Part shown: positions 1 through 7,763 of the stretch, piece after piece | Position numbering within the stretch: the first letter of the stretch is position 1 | Layout: each line of letters opens with the position of its first letter | Source of the DNA: Gemmatimonadota bacterium | Lineage (GTDB): Bacteria > Gemmatimonadota > Gemmatimonadetes > Longimicrobiales > Gaopeijiaceae | Length of the DNA stretch: 64,000 nucleotides | Direction of reading: 5' to 3' | Assembly (NCBI GenBank): GCA_029262115.1 | Contig: JAJCZZ010000093.1 | Coordinates: 42,683 to 106,682, forward strand | Made by a program: the position numbers and the translations under genes | Notes under the pieces: model-generated | Database searches by the model: none | The model's input: only the letters and a program-made list of their open reading frames with translations | Told to the model about the DNA's origin: nothing

Positions 1-2
1 GC

Positions 3-221
3 TCGGTACGGTGGCCTCGGCCGCTTCATACCCCAACCACCGTTGAGTATTTCGGCTTGTCAGGGCGGGGGAGCGCCACCGATTTTGGCCCCGTGTTCGC
101 GGACCCTGAGTTCGACGCGTGGCTCACCGTCCAGCTGATCGCGCAGACCAACCTGAGCCAGCGATTCGAGGGATTGATCGAGGATCTGACCGAGATCGAT
201 GGCGCGCTGGCCGCGTTCTGA
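3..221 (+). CDS. C-terminal end of an unidentified protein (cut by window start)
   Basis: The frame is open from the window edge to a TGA at 219-221. The last ~40 residues have a natural composition (DPEFDAWLTVQLIAQ ... LIEDLTEIDGALAAF), unlike the Arg/Pro-rich shadow frames around it. No start lies in the window and I do not recognise the family. The tail looks helical and acidic. It runs toward the minus-strand DoxX-like gene, so the two converge. Confidence is moderate because only 72 codons are visible. Confidence 0.45.
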   Translation, partial: SVRWPRPLHTPTTVEYFGLSGRGSATDFGPVFADPEFDAWLTVQLIAQTNLSQRFEGLIEDLTEIDGALAAF

Positions 222-271
222 GGAGGAGCGCATGTTTCCTTCGAGTCGATCGTCAGCGCCGCGATAACGAC

Positions 272-628
272 CTACTCTGGCTGCGCCTTGCGGTGCATCA
301 GCACCGCACCCAGGGAGACCAGGAACACGATAGCCGACGCGGTGGCGCCGCCCACCTGGCCTGCACGAATCTGGAGGAAGCCGAAAAAGGCCATCCAGAG
401 CATCATCGCCACCCCGGCCACCAAGCGCGTGCGCGACCACACCAGCAGGGCGCCAAGGACGAATTCCACCACGCCTGCAAAGGTGATCGTCCAGGTCGCG
501 GTGAGTCCCCAGGAGGCGAACAGGCCTCGCACCTGGCCAGGGTTCACGAGCTTGACACCGCCCGAGAAGACGAAGGCGAGCCCCATGAGAACCACGAGGG
601 CACCAAAGAGCCTGGACAGGATGGGCAT
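272..628 (-). CDS. DoxX-like small membrane protein
   Basis: 118 residues. The pattern is DoxX-like: an N-terminal hydrophobic helix ending in FSGGVKLVNP, then further membrane helices around residues 45-64, 68-90 and 96-112, and a short basic tail. DoxX-family proteins are inner-membrane proteins of mostly unknown role, some linked to redox stress. I chose the ATG at 628 because the first helix starts a few residues later; the longer upstream open frame has shadow-like composition. It stands alone, with a decayed insertion sequence upstream. Confidence 0.75.
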   Translation of the reverse strand: MPILSRLFGALVVLMGLAFVFSGGVKLVNPGQVRGLFASWGLTATWTITFAGVVEFVLGALLVWSRTRLVAGVAMMLWMAFFGFLQIRAGQVGGATASAIVFLVSLGAVLMHRKAQPE

Positions 629-764
629 GTGAGTCTCGTCCCAAGTTGAGTGGGGTCGTGCTGGACGAATTTCGTCACTATAGAGATGGATAGGAAGTTC
701 AAAGGGCCTTTCGCGGCAGGAGGTGAGGTAGGACGGGGCAGGGGTGACGAGGGAGAGGGGCGGA

Positions 765-1301
765 GCCGAAGATCCGTGGCCGCCCATACATGGCGGTTGT
801 CCTCGTGAATCCTCCAGATCGTTTCCGCAAGCTCGGCGTCGCGTAACACTCGAACCGAGGGCGGACGCCGCAGCCAAGCGTGCTACCCGCTGGGGGAGAG
901 CCCCAGCCCTCGGCACATCGCCCGGATCGGAAACTCGGCCTGGTGTCGCTTCACGAACTCGAACCCCGTCCCGGGATCGAGTCGCTCTCCCGGGCGAACC
1001 AGGCCGCGGCTTTTGGGGGGATATCGCGCTCCATCCGCAACCGCCGATTCTCGCGCTTCAACCGCCTGACCTCCTCCCGCTCGTCCGTTGTCGGTCCATC
1101 GCTGCGTACGCACTCGTCCACGTCAGCCTGCTTCACCCAGTTCCGGATCGCTCCGGCCGAGGCCTCAAACTCTCGTGCAAGGTCCTCCGGCGAACGTCCT
1201 GAGCGCACCAACTCGACCCGCTCCCGTCGATATCCCGGCGGGTACGGCGGACTCGTTCTCGGCGTCGTAAACTCCTCCCGTGTGAACCTCGTCCAATGCA
1301 T
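765..1301 (-). mobile_element. Decayed IS3-family transposase (orfA plus broken orfB start)
   Basis: OrfA (1301 to ~951) shows the IS3 HTH pattern YPPGYRRERVELVRSG, then AGAIRNWVKQ and a leucine-zipper-like RRLKRENRRLRMERD. OrfB begins in another frame, as expected for programmed frameshifting in IS3 elements, with FEFVKRHQAEFPIRAMCR and then LSPSG. A TAG at 883-885 sits where the family has Tyr. The same frame continues as AWLRRPP and RDAELAETIWRIHEDNRHV, then shifts frame and is lost near 765. The DDE catalytic region is missing. It is non-functional; I could not find terminal inverted repeats. Confidence 0.8.
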
Positions 1302-1352
1302 GAATGTTCATTGGTCGAAATTTGAACTAAATACAGAGAACCAGGAGATACG

Positions 1353-1560
1353 ATGCGCAGGATTCTGATGACGGCGGCACTGGTGGCATCCTCGAAAGCA
1401 ATGATCGCGGCGACCCCGCAGGCCCAGGCTCCCGAGGAGTGGAATGTCGACAGGCCCACACCGAGGTGACCTTCTCGGTCCGCCACTTCTTTACCCCGGT
1501 GACCGGCAAGTTCGACGATTTCGACGTCTCGCTCGTCTACGACCCCGAGGCTGAAGCTGA
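1353..1560 (+). pseudogene. YceI-like protein, 5' half (split gene)
   Basis: An AGGAG ribosome site at 1343-1347 precedes the ATG at 1353. The product starts with a signal-like peptide (MRRILMTAALVASS) and reaches EEWNVD. A one-base loss near 1455 then shifts frame, and the neighbouring frame reads HTEVTFSVRHFFTPVTGKF and DDFDVSLVYDPEA, the N-terminal strands of a YceI lipocalin-like isoprenoid-binding protein. Similarity stops near 1560. The matching remainder of the fold begins at 6079, same strand, with no overlap between halves. I read them as one gene separated by 4.5 kb of other DNA. Confidence 0.75.
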
Positions 1561-1643
1561 TGGACGTTCGCTTCCGACTCGCGGAAACCCGCCGATTTGA
1601 CCACCGTGGGGACTCACGTCACTTCATGAAATACGAGTGAGCA

Positions 1644-2564
1644 ATGACGATGACTGTTCCCGCAACACTGACGGAGGACATGTGGAGCCCCTGGCTCGCG
1701 AGTCTACAGCCAAGAACCGCCGTGTTCTGCAGGGCGGATGTCCTCGCCCCCTGGGGGTTCAGGATCGAAAGCCGACCGCAAGCCACCTTCCACGTCCTTA
1801 CGCGTGGGAAGACCCTTTTGGAGTTGGACGGAGTCGCCGATCCGATCGAGATGACGAAGGGTGATCTCGTGCTCCTTCCTCACGGCTCGGCTCACCAGTT
1901 GAAGGATGACCCCTCGTCCGCCGTGCGCCCGCTCGAGGAGGCTGCCGGCGAGGGAACGGCAAAGGGAAAGATCTTCGCGTTTGGGGGTGACGGGACGGGT
2001 GCCGTCATGGTCTGTGGTGGCTGCGACCTCGGAGTCTCGACCGGGGGTGCGGCCGCCACCCCCTCCTTCCTTCCTCCCGTCATCCGACACCAGTGTGACC
2101 GATCGCTCGTAGAAGTGATGGAGACCGAGAGCCGTTCCCTCGCCAACGGAGCCGAGGCCGTGCTCTCCCAGACGCTACGACTCCTCGTGGTCCAGGCCCT
2201 GAGGAACTTCCTCGCCGAGCGGACGGAAGGCGAGCGCAGAGGGTTGATCACCCCTGACGTGTCGCGGGCCGTGGCCTTTATTCACAGGAACTTTGGAAGC
2301 GACCTCGACATCGACGCCATCTGCGCGGTCGCCCGAGTATCGCGATCCACCCTCACCCAGCATTTCACGCAGCACATGGGCGTTCCACCCATCAGCTACC
2401 TTCGGATGACCCGTCTTTCCTATGCCGCAGAATTACTCCGGACAACCGATCGTGGGGTCAAACAAGTCGCGCGGGCCGTCGGATATAGGTCGACATCGAG
2501 CTTCTCGCGCGCCTTTCTCGCCCAGTACGGAACCACGCCCGGCTCGCACCGGCAAGAAGCGTGA
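1644..2564 (+). CDS. AraC-family transcriptional regulator with cupin sensor domain
   Basis: 306 residues. Residues ~15-190 form a cupin-type sensing domain: FCRADVLAPWGFRIE, FHVLTRGKTLLELDG, GDLVLLPHGSAHQL. Residues ~205-305 carry the two AraC helix-turn-helix motifs: DLDIDAICAVARVSRSTLTQ, then GVKQVARAVGYRSTSSFSRAF near the end. This architecture usually regulates small-molecule or detoxification genes nearby. It lies upstream of, and on the same strand as, the SnoaL/SRPBCC group at 2691-4807, its likely target. It is a paralogue of the regulator at 9386. Its start overlaps the end of the yceI 5' remnant region by only a short gap. Confidence 0.9.
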   Translation: MTMTVPATLTEDMWSPWLASLQPRTAVFCRADVLAPWGFRIESRPQATFHVLTRGKTLLELDGVADPIEMTKGDLVLLPHGSAHQLKDDPSSAVRPLEEAAGEGTAKGKIFAFGGDGTGAVMVCGGCDLGVSTGGAAATPSFLPPVIRHQCDRSLVEVMETESRSLANGAEAVLSQTLRLLVVQALRNFLAERTEGERRGLITPDVSRAVAFIHRNFGSDLDIDAICAVARVSRSTLTQHFTQHMGVPPISYLRMTRLSYAAELLRTTDRGVKQVARAVGYRSTSSFSRAFLAQYGTTPGSHRQEA

Positions 2565-2690
2565 TCTCTCCTTGACCGCTCGGACGTTCTGCACAAGATG
2601 CCGGCTGCTGGGACATGGCGTCTGCCAACGAGGTCGTACATGATGTGAGTTCTTGGTCTGGATCCAAAGAGCCGCCGTACGGGGGGAGGG

Positions 2691-3119
2691 ATGAGCGAGG
2701 TGAACAAGCAGGTGATCCGGACGTTGTACTCCGAGGTCATGGGGAGGGGCAACATGGAGGTCGCGGACGAGATCTTCTCGGACGAGTATGTGGATCACAT
2801 GCCGATCATGAAGACACCTGATCGCGAGGGTCTTCTCAAATCCGTAGAGGCGGCCCGCCGTGCCTTCCCTGACGTCCGACCGGAGATCATCGTCGAGATC
2901 GCCGAAGGTGAGTGGGTCGCGATCGCCGTTGACGTCGACGGAGGGACACAGCAGGGGGCGTACATGGGGGTTCCGGCTTCCGGGCGCCCGGTCCACTGGA
3001 CGGAGACCCACTTCTGGCGTGTCGTCGACGGCAAGATCCGCGAGCACTATGGCAACGTCAGCATGTTCGAGATCCACAAGATGATCGGGTCGCACGACCT
3101 GGACCCGACTCTGGCATAG
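2691..3119 (+). CDS. SnoaL-like (NTF2-fold) protein
   Basis: 142 residues. The pattern is typical of SnoaL-like ester-cyclase relatives: VIRTLYSEVMGRGNMEVADEIFSDEYVDH at the N-terminus (quoted in two parts: VIRTLYSEVMGRGN, EVADEIFSDEYVDH), then AFPDVRPEIIVEIAEG and HFWRVVDGKIREHYGNV. The fold is a small cone-shaped alpha+beta barrel that binds hydrophobic ligands; substrate cannot be told. A GGGAGGG run just upstream serves as ribosome site. The next gene follows 10 bases later, so it is first in a four-gene unit. Confidence 0.85.
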   Translation: MSEVNKQVIRTLYSEVMGRGNMEVADEIFSDEYVDHMPIMKTPDREGLLKSVEAARRAFPDVRPEIIVEIAEGEWVAIAVDVDGGTQQGAYMGVPASGRPVHWTETHFWRVVDGKIREHYGNVSMFEIHKMIGSHDLDPTLA

Positions 3120-3129
3120 GGGGACGACG

Positions 3130-3456
3130 ATGAGCGTAACGGTGGTGAACGACTGGCGATTCACCGAAGACGCGGATCTGGCCGAGGCATTCGACGCGAT
3201 TCGCGCCTATATGGCCTACCTCGATCAAAACGACACGGGCATGGAGCAGTCCCTGTGGCTCCGTGTTCGCGACGACACCCTGCGGTACTTCCACATCGCG
3301 ACTTATCGGACGCCGGAGGAGCTGGAGACACAGATGCAGTCGGACGGCACCGAGCGGTTCGTGGAACGCCTCTACCCTCATATCGACCCTGACTCGGTCG
3401 TCCGCCCGGTGGGCGATGTGGTGGCGAACGTCGGAACCGGCCCGGGAGACGTGTGA
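3130..3456 (+). CDS. Small conserved protein, possibly dimeric alpha-beta barrel (ABM-like)
   Basis: 108 residues with no signal peptide or membrane helix. The order beta (SVTVVNDWRF), helix (DADLAEAFDAIRAYM), beta (QSLWLRVRDDTLRYFHIATY), helix (TPEELETQMQSDG) resembles antibiotic-biosynthesis-monooxygenase-like dimeric barrels. I saw no diagnostic residue, so the family is an inference. It sits 10 bases after the SnoaL gene and its TGA overlaps the possible GTG of the next gene, which indicates co-translation with the cluster. Confidence 0.6.
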   Translation: MSVTVVNDWRFTEDADLAEAFDAIRAYMAYLDQNDTGMEQSLWLRVRDDTLRYFHIATYRTPEELETQMQSDGTERFVERLYPHIDPDSVVRPVGDVVANVGTGPGDV

Positions 3457-3458
3457 CC

Positions 3459-4304
3459 ATGAAGACGATCCTTCACAGCGTGGACATTAAGGCAGGCGCC
3501 GCCGCCATCTACGAAGCGCTGACGACGCGGGACGGCCTGGCCGGATGGTGGACGGCGACGGTCGAGGCGGAAGAAGGCGTTGGTGGCGTCATCGACTTCA
3601 CCTTCGGCGCCACTTTCAACCCGGACATGGAGATCACGGCGCTCGACCCCGAACGACGGGTCGCGTGGACCTGCGTGGGCGGCCACGAACCCTGGCAGGA
3701 CAACACGTTCGAGTTCCGGATCGAGGACCGCGGCTCGATCTGCGTGCTGTTCTTTACGCAGACCTACGCCCGGGAGCTCAGCGACGAAGAATACGGTCGC
3801 TACAACTTCAACTGGGGCTTCTATCTCGAGAGCCTCCGTAGCCTAGTGCAGACCCGGCGGGGCGCGCCCTACAACGCGGAGACCGAGGAGGACCGTAAGG
3901 CCGTGGTCGAGCGCTTCGTCGAGGAATACAAGAACCGGCACAACATCAACATCGTGGACGAGCTCGTACACGAAGAGTGCGCGGTTCACATTCCGCTTCC
4001 CGGTCTGCCCCAAGGTCGTGAGGGCATGCGGGTAAATGGCAATCTGGTGACGGCTGCCTTCCCCGATGTCCACGTCGAACGGGAGTTCTTGTGCGCAGAC
4101 GACGACATCGTCCTCGAACGAGCGGTCGCCGAGGCGACCCATCAGGGTGAATTGATGGGCGTCCAGCCGGAGGGCGTGCCGGTCACCTGGACCGAGCTCC
4201 ATGCTTACCGGGTTCGCGGCGGCCAGATCACGGAGGTGTGGTCGGAGCCGGACCTCCTGGGAATCATGGTGCAGATCGGTGCCGTGGACCGGCCGGACGG
4301 TTGA
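3459..4304 (+). CDS. SRPBCC (AHSA1-like) plus SnoaL-like fusion protein
   Basis: 281 residues in two domains. Residues 1-~130 are SRPBCC/AHSA1-like: VDIKAGAAAIYEALTTRDGLAGWWT, quoted as IKAGAAAIYEALTTRDG and LAGWWT, then RVAWTCVGG, NTFEFRIEDR and FNWGFYLESLRSLV. Residues ~145-275 are SnoaL-like: VERFVEEYKNRHNINIVDEL, AFPDVHVEREF, TWTELHAYRVRGGQI. Both are ligand-binding folds. The ATG at 3459 has GGGAG at a better distance than the GTG at 3453. The fusion joins in one chain the two folds that its neighbours carry singly (2691 and 4382), suggesting they act together on one substrate. Confidence 0.85.
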   Translation: MKTILHSVDIKAGAAAIYEALTTRDGLAGWWTATVEAEEGVGGVIDFTFGATFNPDMEITALDPERRVAWTCVGGHEPWQDNTFEFRIEDRGSICVLFFTQTYARELSDEEYGRYNFNWGFYLESLRSLVQTRRGAPYNAETEEDRKAVVERFVEEYKNRHNINIVDELVHEECAVHIPLPGLPQGREGMRVNGNLVTAAFPDVHVEREFLCADDDIVLERAVAEATHQGELMGVQPEGVPVTWTELHAYRVRGGQITEVWSEPDLLGIMVQIGAVDRPDG

Positions 4305-4381
4305 CACCGGTCTCGGCCGTCGGTGATGTGACCCCGCACGGCCATCGTCCACGTGACCTGTTGCCAGACGCTGGAGGAGAG

Positions 4382-4807
4382 ATGGACGACATCATGCACT
4401 GGATTTCGATCGACGCACCACCCGCACGTGTGTTCGACGCCGTCACCACGGCGCAAGGACTGTCGAGTTGGTGGACCTCGGATGTGGAAGCCGACGCGGC
4501 TGTTGGCGATGTCTCGGTTTTCGGATTCAACGACCGTTCTGTGGTGTTTCGCATGCGGGTGGACGAACTGGCAGCACCTCATTGCGTGCGTTGGACCTGC
4601 GTGGGCGACTTCCCGGAGTGGGAGGGTACTCGGATCGAATTCCGCATAGAGGAAACGGATGAGGGGCAGTCGAACCTTACGTTCACGCACGCGGGATGGG
4701 AATCGACTGAGGGTTTCTTCCGGCAGTGCAACACTGACTGGGGGCGCCTAATGTACTATCTCAAGGACTACCTGGAAGGGCGAGGCAAGGGACCGATGAT
4801 GGACTAA
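4382..4807 (+). CDS. SRPBCC (AHSA1-like) domain protein
   Basis: 141 residues, a single SRPBCC/START-like domain: ISIDAPPARVFDAVTTAQGL, LSSWWTSDVE, VRWTCVGDFPEWEGTRIEF, and a C-terminal helix WGRLMYYLKDYLEG. It resembles the first domain of the preceding fusion gene (shared SWWT/GWWT and RWTCVG motifs), so a local duplication is likely. The ATG at 4382 follows GGAGGAGAG. It is 77 bases after the fusion gene and last in the AraC-linked group. Confidence 0.85.
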   Translation: MDDIMHWISIDAPPARVFDAVTTAQGLSSWWTSDVEADAAVGDVSVFGFNDRSVVFRMRVDELAAPHCVRWTCVGDFPEWEGTRIEFRIEETDEGQSNLTFTHAGWESTEGFFRQCNTDWGRLMYYLKDYLEGRGKGPMMD

Positions 4808-5211
4808 ACACGGGTGCGGAAACCTGCCATTGGTCCGGCGGTACTGCCGTGCCGATACTATGGATATGGCTCATCGCGCCTATGAAGTCGGATGGCCGGA
4901 GACCAGGCTCCCCTCGCCTTGCTTCAATCTTCAGCCATATGATGATGTCTCGGGTCGACCTATCGCGCAGCCCATGATGGGAGAAGCCGACTTCCGATAG
5001 CGTTCTAGGACTCCGAACTGGCCCCGCCCAAAATGCCTCCAGACTCCACTCTCTGCGAGGCCACACCAGCGATTCCCGACCCTTCCTGTCCTTGGGCCAG
5101 TTGGGCCGAAGGCCGCCGTCAGGCGGCCGGAGCCGGAGTCCGGTTGTTATTCGAAGTGACGTCCACCCCGGCGATTCCGTCGCCGCCTTGCCGAGGCTTC
5201 GACACTCCGCC
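4808..5211. other. Gene-free stretch with a GC hairpin
   Basis: I find no convincing gene here. A perfect 7-bp hairpin (GGCCGCC, loop GTCA, GGCGGCC) lies at 5111-5128 between two converging units. It has no T-run on either side, so it is at best a weak bidirectional terminator candidate. Confidence 0.3.
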
Positions 5212-5454
5212 TTATCTTGTCGGACCTCCGGCCGGTTCTCGTTCGCGCGACTCTCGTATCGCGGCCAAGATCTCAGCCCTTTCGACTCCGGTATCCACCC
5301 CCGGAACGTCCAACGGAGATTTCCCCGGTGTCACCGGGCGAACAGCAAACTCGGTTCCGTCCCGCCGCTTGATACGGATCTCGCCGCCCGTACGAGCCTC
5401 GTCCAGGACCCGGGCCAATCGCTGCCGCGCCTCAGTGTACGTGTAGACTTTCAT
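5212..5454 (-). CDS. Phd/YefM-like antitoxin
   Basis: 80 residues. The N-terminus MKVYTYTEARQRLARVLDEA is the Phd/YefM DNA-binding pattern, followed by IRIKRRDGTEFAVRPV, and then a polar tail rich in Glu and Arg (ILAAIRESRERE) that would wrap the toxin. The start at 5454 overlaps the toxin stop as ATGA, so translation is coupled. The antitoxin is the second gene of the pair, the reverse of the usual vapBC order. It likely represses its own promoter through the palindrome at 5872-5885. Confidence 0.85.
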   Translation of the reverse strand: MKVYTYTEARQRLARVLDEARTGGEIRIKRRDGTEFAVRPVTPGKSPLDVPGVDTGVERAEILAAIRESREREPAGGPTR

Positions 5455-5849
5455 GACTCCACCTCCAGAACTTCGATTCCCAGCCTCCTGGCTATCTCGC
5501 ACTGCGCCCGGTCAAGCGAGAGCAGCGGAGTCGCGTACCGTCGAGCGCACTCCAAGACGTACGCGTCATACGCGTAGACACCGTGGTCGTGTCCGAGCTT
5601 CACTGCCTCCTGTAGATCCACGTCCACAAGATGGACGGGGATACCCTCAAATGACTCCAGTGCCTTCTGAGCCTGCGCCAGGTCGATACGCCCGCGTTTG
5701 AAGAGCGCCGTCAGCGCATTGCCGACCTCCCAGGAAAGCGATGCCGCGGAGCGAAGGTCCGCACCCTCCGTGGCGCGAAGCAGTGCGGGCTTCGTGGGCT
5801 CGTTGAGGATCACCGCGATGACGATCGACGTGTCTACCGAGATCTCCAA
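5451..5849 (-). CDS. PIN-domain toxin (VapC-like ribonuclease)
   Basis: 132 residues, full PIN length. Acidic metal-binding positions are visible: D6 in SVDTSIVIAV, E41 or so in SWEVGNALTAL, and D93 or so in YAYDAYVLECA, followed by TPLLSLDRA. VapC-type proteins cleave tRNA or rRNA; the target here is unknown. The open frame begins with TTG at 5849, which may keep toxin output low. It precedes its antitoxin and overlaps it by four bases. The pair lies between the two halves of yceI, so it may have helped stabilise the inserted segment (inference). Confidence 0.87.
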   Translation of the reverse strand: MEISVDTSIVIAVILNEPTKPALLRATEGADLRSAASLSWEVGNALTALFKRGRIDLAQAQKALESFEGIPVHLVDVDLQEAVKLGHDHGVYAYDAYVLECARRYATPLLSLDRAQCEIARRLGIEVLEVES

Positions 5850-5871
5850 TGCCGTCCCCCAGGATCAGATA

Positions 5872-5885
5872 TGTACAATTGTACA
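5872..5885. promoter_or_regulatory. Perfect 14-bp palindrome, likely toxin-antitoxin operator
   Basis: TGTACAATTGTACA is fully self-complementary and AT-rich against a GC-rich background. It lies 23 bases upstream of the toxin start on the minus strand, where a promoter would be, next to CATATCT, a possible -10 element. Phd-type antitoxins bind such palindromes to autorepress. Confidence 0.65.
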
Positions 5886-6078
5886 GTGCCTTGCCCTTTA
5901 CGTTCCGTCAAGGATGCGACACCTCGAGGGGATTCGGCCCGACATCCGCTCAGCGAGATGTCTCGGGTGGCACGCATCATCATCGCCGAGTCATTTCGAA
6001 TAACAACGGGTTGCCGCGTCGGGCGCCACGCGCCCTTGCCCTCCACTAAGGGACATGCCTTCGGCACGTCGGCAACCC

Positions 6079-6488
6079 TGCAAGGTGACTGCCGCGATCC
6101 CCGTCGCCAGCATCGACACCAACAATGCAGATCGGGATGAGCACCTGCGGTCCGACGACTTCTTCAGGGTCTCCACGCATCCGAACATGACCTTCGAGAG
6201 CACCTCGGTCCGCCGGGTCAATGCGACGGAGCTGATCGCCACCGGGAACCTCACCATCAAGGGAGTGACCCGCGAAGTGCAGATGCCGATCACGATCCTG
6301 GGTGTGCAGGAGCTTGAAGGACCGATGGCATAGCAGATGGGTGTGTCGAAGGTGGCCTCCTTCCACACGACGCTCGAGGTCAACCGGAACGACTTCACCG
6401 TCGGGACCGGGAACTGGGCGGCCGCGACGGTGATCGGACGGACGTCACGATCAAGATCGCGGTTGAGGCCAACCAGCCGGCGATGTAA
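6079..6488 (+). pseudogene. YceI-like protein, 3' half (split gene)
   Basis: The frame begins abruptly with KVTAAIPVASIDTNNADRDE, then HLRSDDFFRVSTHPNMTFES and ATGNLTIKGVTREVQMPI, all central-to-C-terminal YceI motifs. A TAG at 6331-6333 interrupts just after ELEGPMA; the same frame continues MGVSKVASFHTTLEVNRNDF and GTGNWAAATVIG. A further frameshift near 6435 restores DVTIKIAVEANQPAM and a TAA at 6486. It has no start or ribosome site. It supplies the part missing from the 1353-1560 fragment. Confidence 0.8.
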
Positions 6489-6571
6489 CGACGGTGGGCG
6501 AACGCCCGCTGACTGCCGGGGCGGAACGACGACCCCGCTGCAGATGAACAAGCGGCTCGGATCCCAGGCGG

Positions 6572-6605
6572 GGTTCGGGCCGTTCGTCGGTTCGGGGCGT
6601 TCGTC
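6572..6605. repeat. Two tandem copies of a 17-bp unit
   Basis: GGTTCGGGCCGTTCGTC at 6572-6588 is followed directly by GGTTCGGGGCGTTCGTC at 6589-6605, with one mismatch. It lies in the gene-free gap after the yceI remnant. No function is evident; slippage is the simplest origin. Confidence 0.6.
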
Positions 6606-6681
6606 GGCTTCCTTGGGGGCTTGAGCCCGGAATGTGTGGTGCAACGTGGCGGTGGGTCAGCCTTGCCGCGCAAGCCACGGC

Positions 6682-7083
6682 CTACCGCTTGCGCCCGAGC
6701 ATGAACCCTGCGGCGAGCATTCCCGTGGCCAGAGCAACGTGCAGGAAATTGTCCATCTGGTTGATGTGGACGATACCGAGGAGATGACCCTCAGGTGAGC
6801 CACGAAGTACGATGAAACCCAGTAGTCCGACGAGAAAGTACACCGCGCCGAACGACTTCATGAGGAGGATCGAAGGGCCCGTGCCCAAGAGCGCCACGGC
6901 GGCGAAACCTGCTGCAGTCAGGAAGTGGACCGCATTGTGGGGTCCGTTCGTCACAAACAGGCTCTCAGGCCCAAGAACAGGGTTCGGTACTTAGGCGAGC
7001 AGGCCAGCCAGTGCGAAGGCGGTCGCGAATGCCCATGAAATTGTGGTGGCCGTAAGGCCTGTAGACGGGGCAACGGTGGACAT
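6682..7083 (-). pseudogene. DUF4383-like membrane protein with an in-frame stop
   Basis: From the ATG at 7083, preceded by GAGGAGGAGGG, the frame reads a membrane helix (TTISWAFATAFALAGLLA), then a TAA at 6991-6993. It continues without shift as VPNPVLGPESLFVTNGPHNA and on to MDNFLHVALATGMLAAGFML. The motif order (PNP, FVTN, HN, helix, MDNFLH) is that of DUF4383 proteins. An ATG at 6954 could restart translation and give 90 residues without the first helix. Either the gene is newly broken, the base is wrong, or the short form is used. Confidence 0.7.
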
Positions 7084-7222
7084 CTCCCTCCTCCTCTGTA
7101 GACAGGTTGTGTTGGGCGTACCACAGAGACTGGTGAGACGATGGCGGACGAAACATGCACATTCGTACGTTTATCCATACGGATCGTCCACTTTCCGTTG
7201 ACTCCTGATCACTGGCGTTCAC

Positions 7223-7723
7223 TCAGATGGAGCCGGGGGCCTTCGGGGGGCAACTGTTCGTGGAACGAACTCCGGCCGTCTTCCGCGTCATGAAGATCTG
7301 GTCGGACGCAGATAACCCTTCGCTTTCGTAGAGTGATCTCGCTGTTGTGTTCTCGGGCCTCACCAGCAGATGAACGGCTCGGGCTCCGGCCCAGCCGAGT
7401 TCCGAGAGCAAAGAGCACAGCAGTGCACGTCCGAGTCCTTGGCCCCGCGAGGAGCTAGCAACGAAGAGTTCCGTGACGAAGGCGTCCCGCCCCCTGAACT
7501 CCAAGTCGTACCCGAATGACCCAACCCCATAGCCCACGATCGAGCCCTGGGATTCGATGCGACAGGTGACGACCAAGCCGAGTTCGGATTCGTCGATCAG
7601 TCGTTCGAGTGCGGGACGCACGGCCTCCGGACGGTATGGTATGCCCTCAGCGGCGCTGAACGCCGCCATGAGAGGTAGGAGGCTGCTCACATCTTCGCGG
7701 GTTGCTCGCCCGTAGCAGGCCAT
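7223..7723 (-). CDS. GNAT-family N-acetyltransferase
   Basis: 166 residues from the ATG at 7723. N-terminal ATREDVSSLLPLMAAF, then strand IVGYGVGSFGYDLEF, FVTELFVASSSRGQGLGRAL (the acetyl-CoA pyrophosphate loop RGQGLG), and ENTTARSLYESEGL near the C-terminus are all GNAT hallmarks. The acceptor is unknown. Non-ATG starts further upstream (about 7810-7816) would overlap the uracil-DNA-glycosylase-like gene by ~50 bases, so I prefer 7723. It is the last gene of the minus-strand unit that begins at 9228. Confidence 0.85.
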   Translation of the reverse strand: MACYGRATREDVSSLLPLMAAFSAAEGIPYRPEAVRPALERLIDESELGLVVTCRIESQGSIVGYGVGSFGYDLEFRGRDAFVTELFVASSSRGQGLGRALLCSLLSELGWAGARAVHLLVRPENTTARSLYESEGLSASDQIFMTRKTAGVRSTNSCPPKAPGSI

Positions 7724-7763
7724 CTCGAGTCCTGGGGTGGGTGGGGGTCGGATATCCAACCCG

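Noticed and set aside
5033..5577. Plus-strand frames of 137 and 161 codons opposite the antitoxin
   Set aside because: Arg/Ser/Pro-rich shadows of the well-supported toxin-antitoxin pair.
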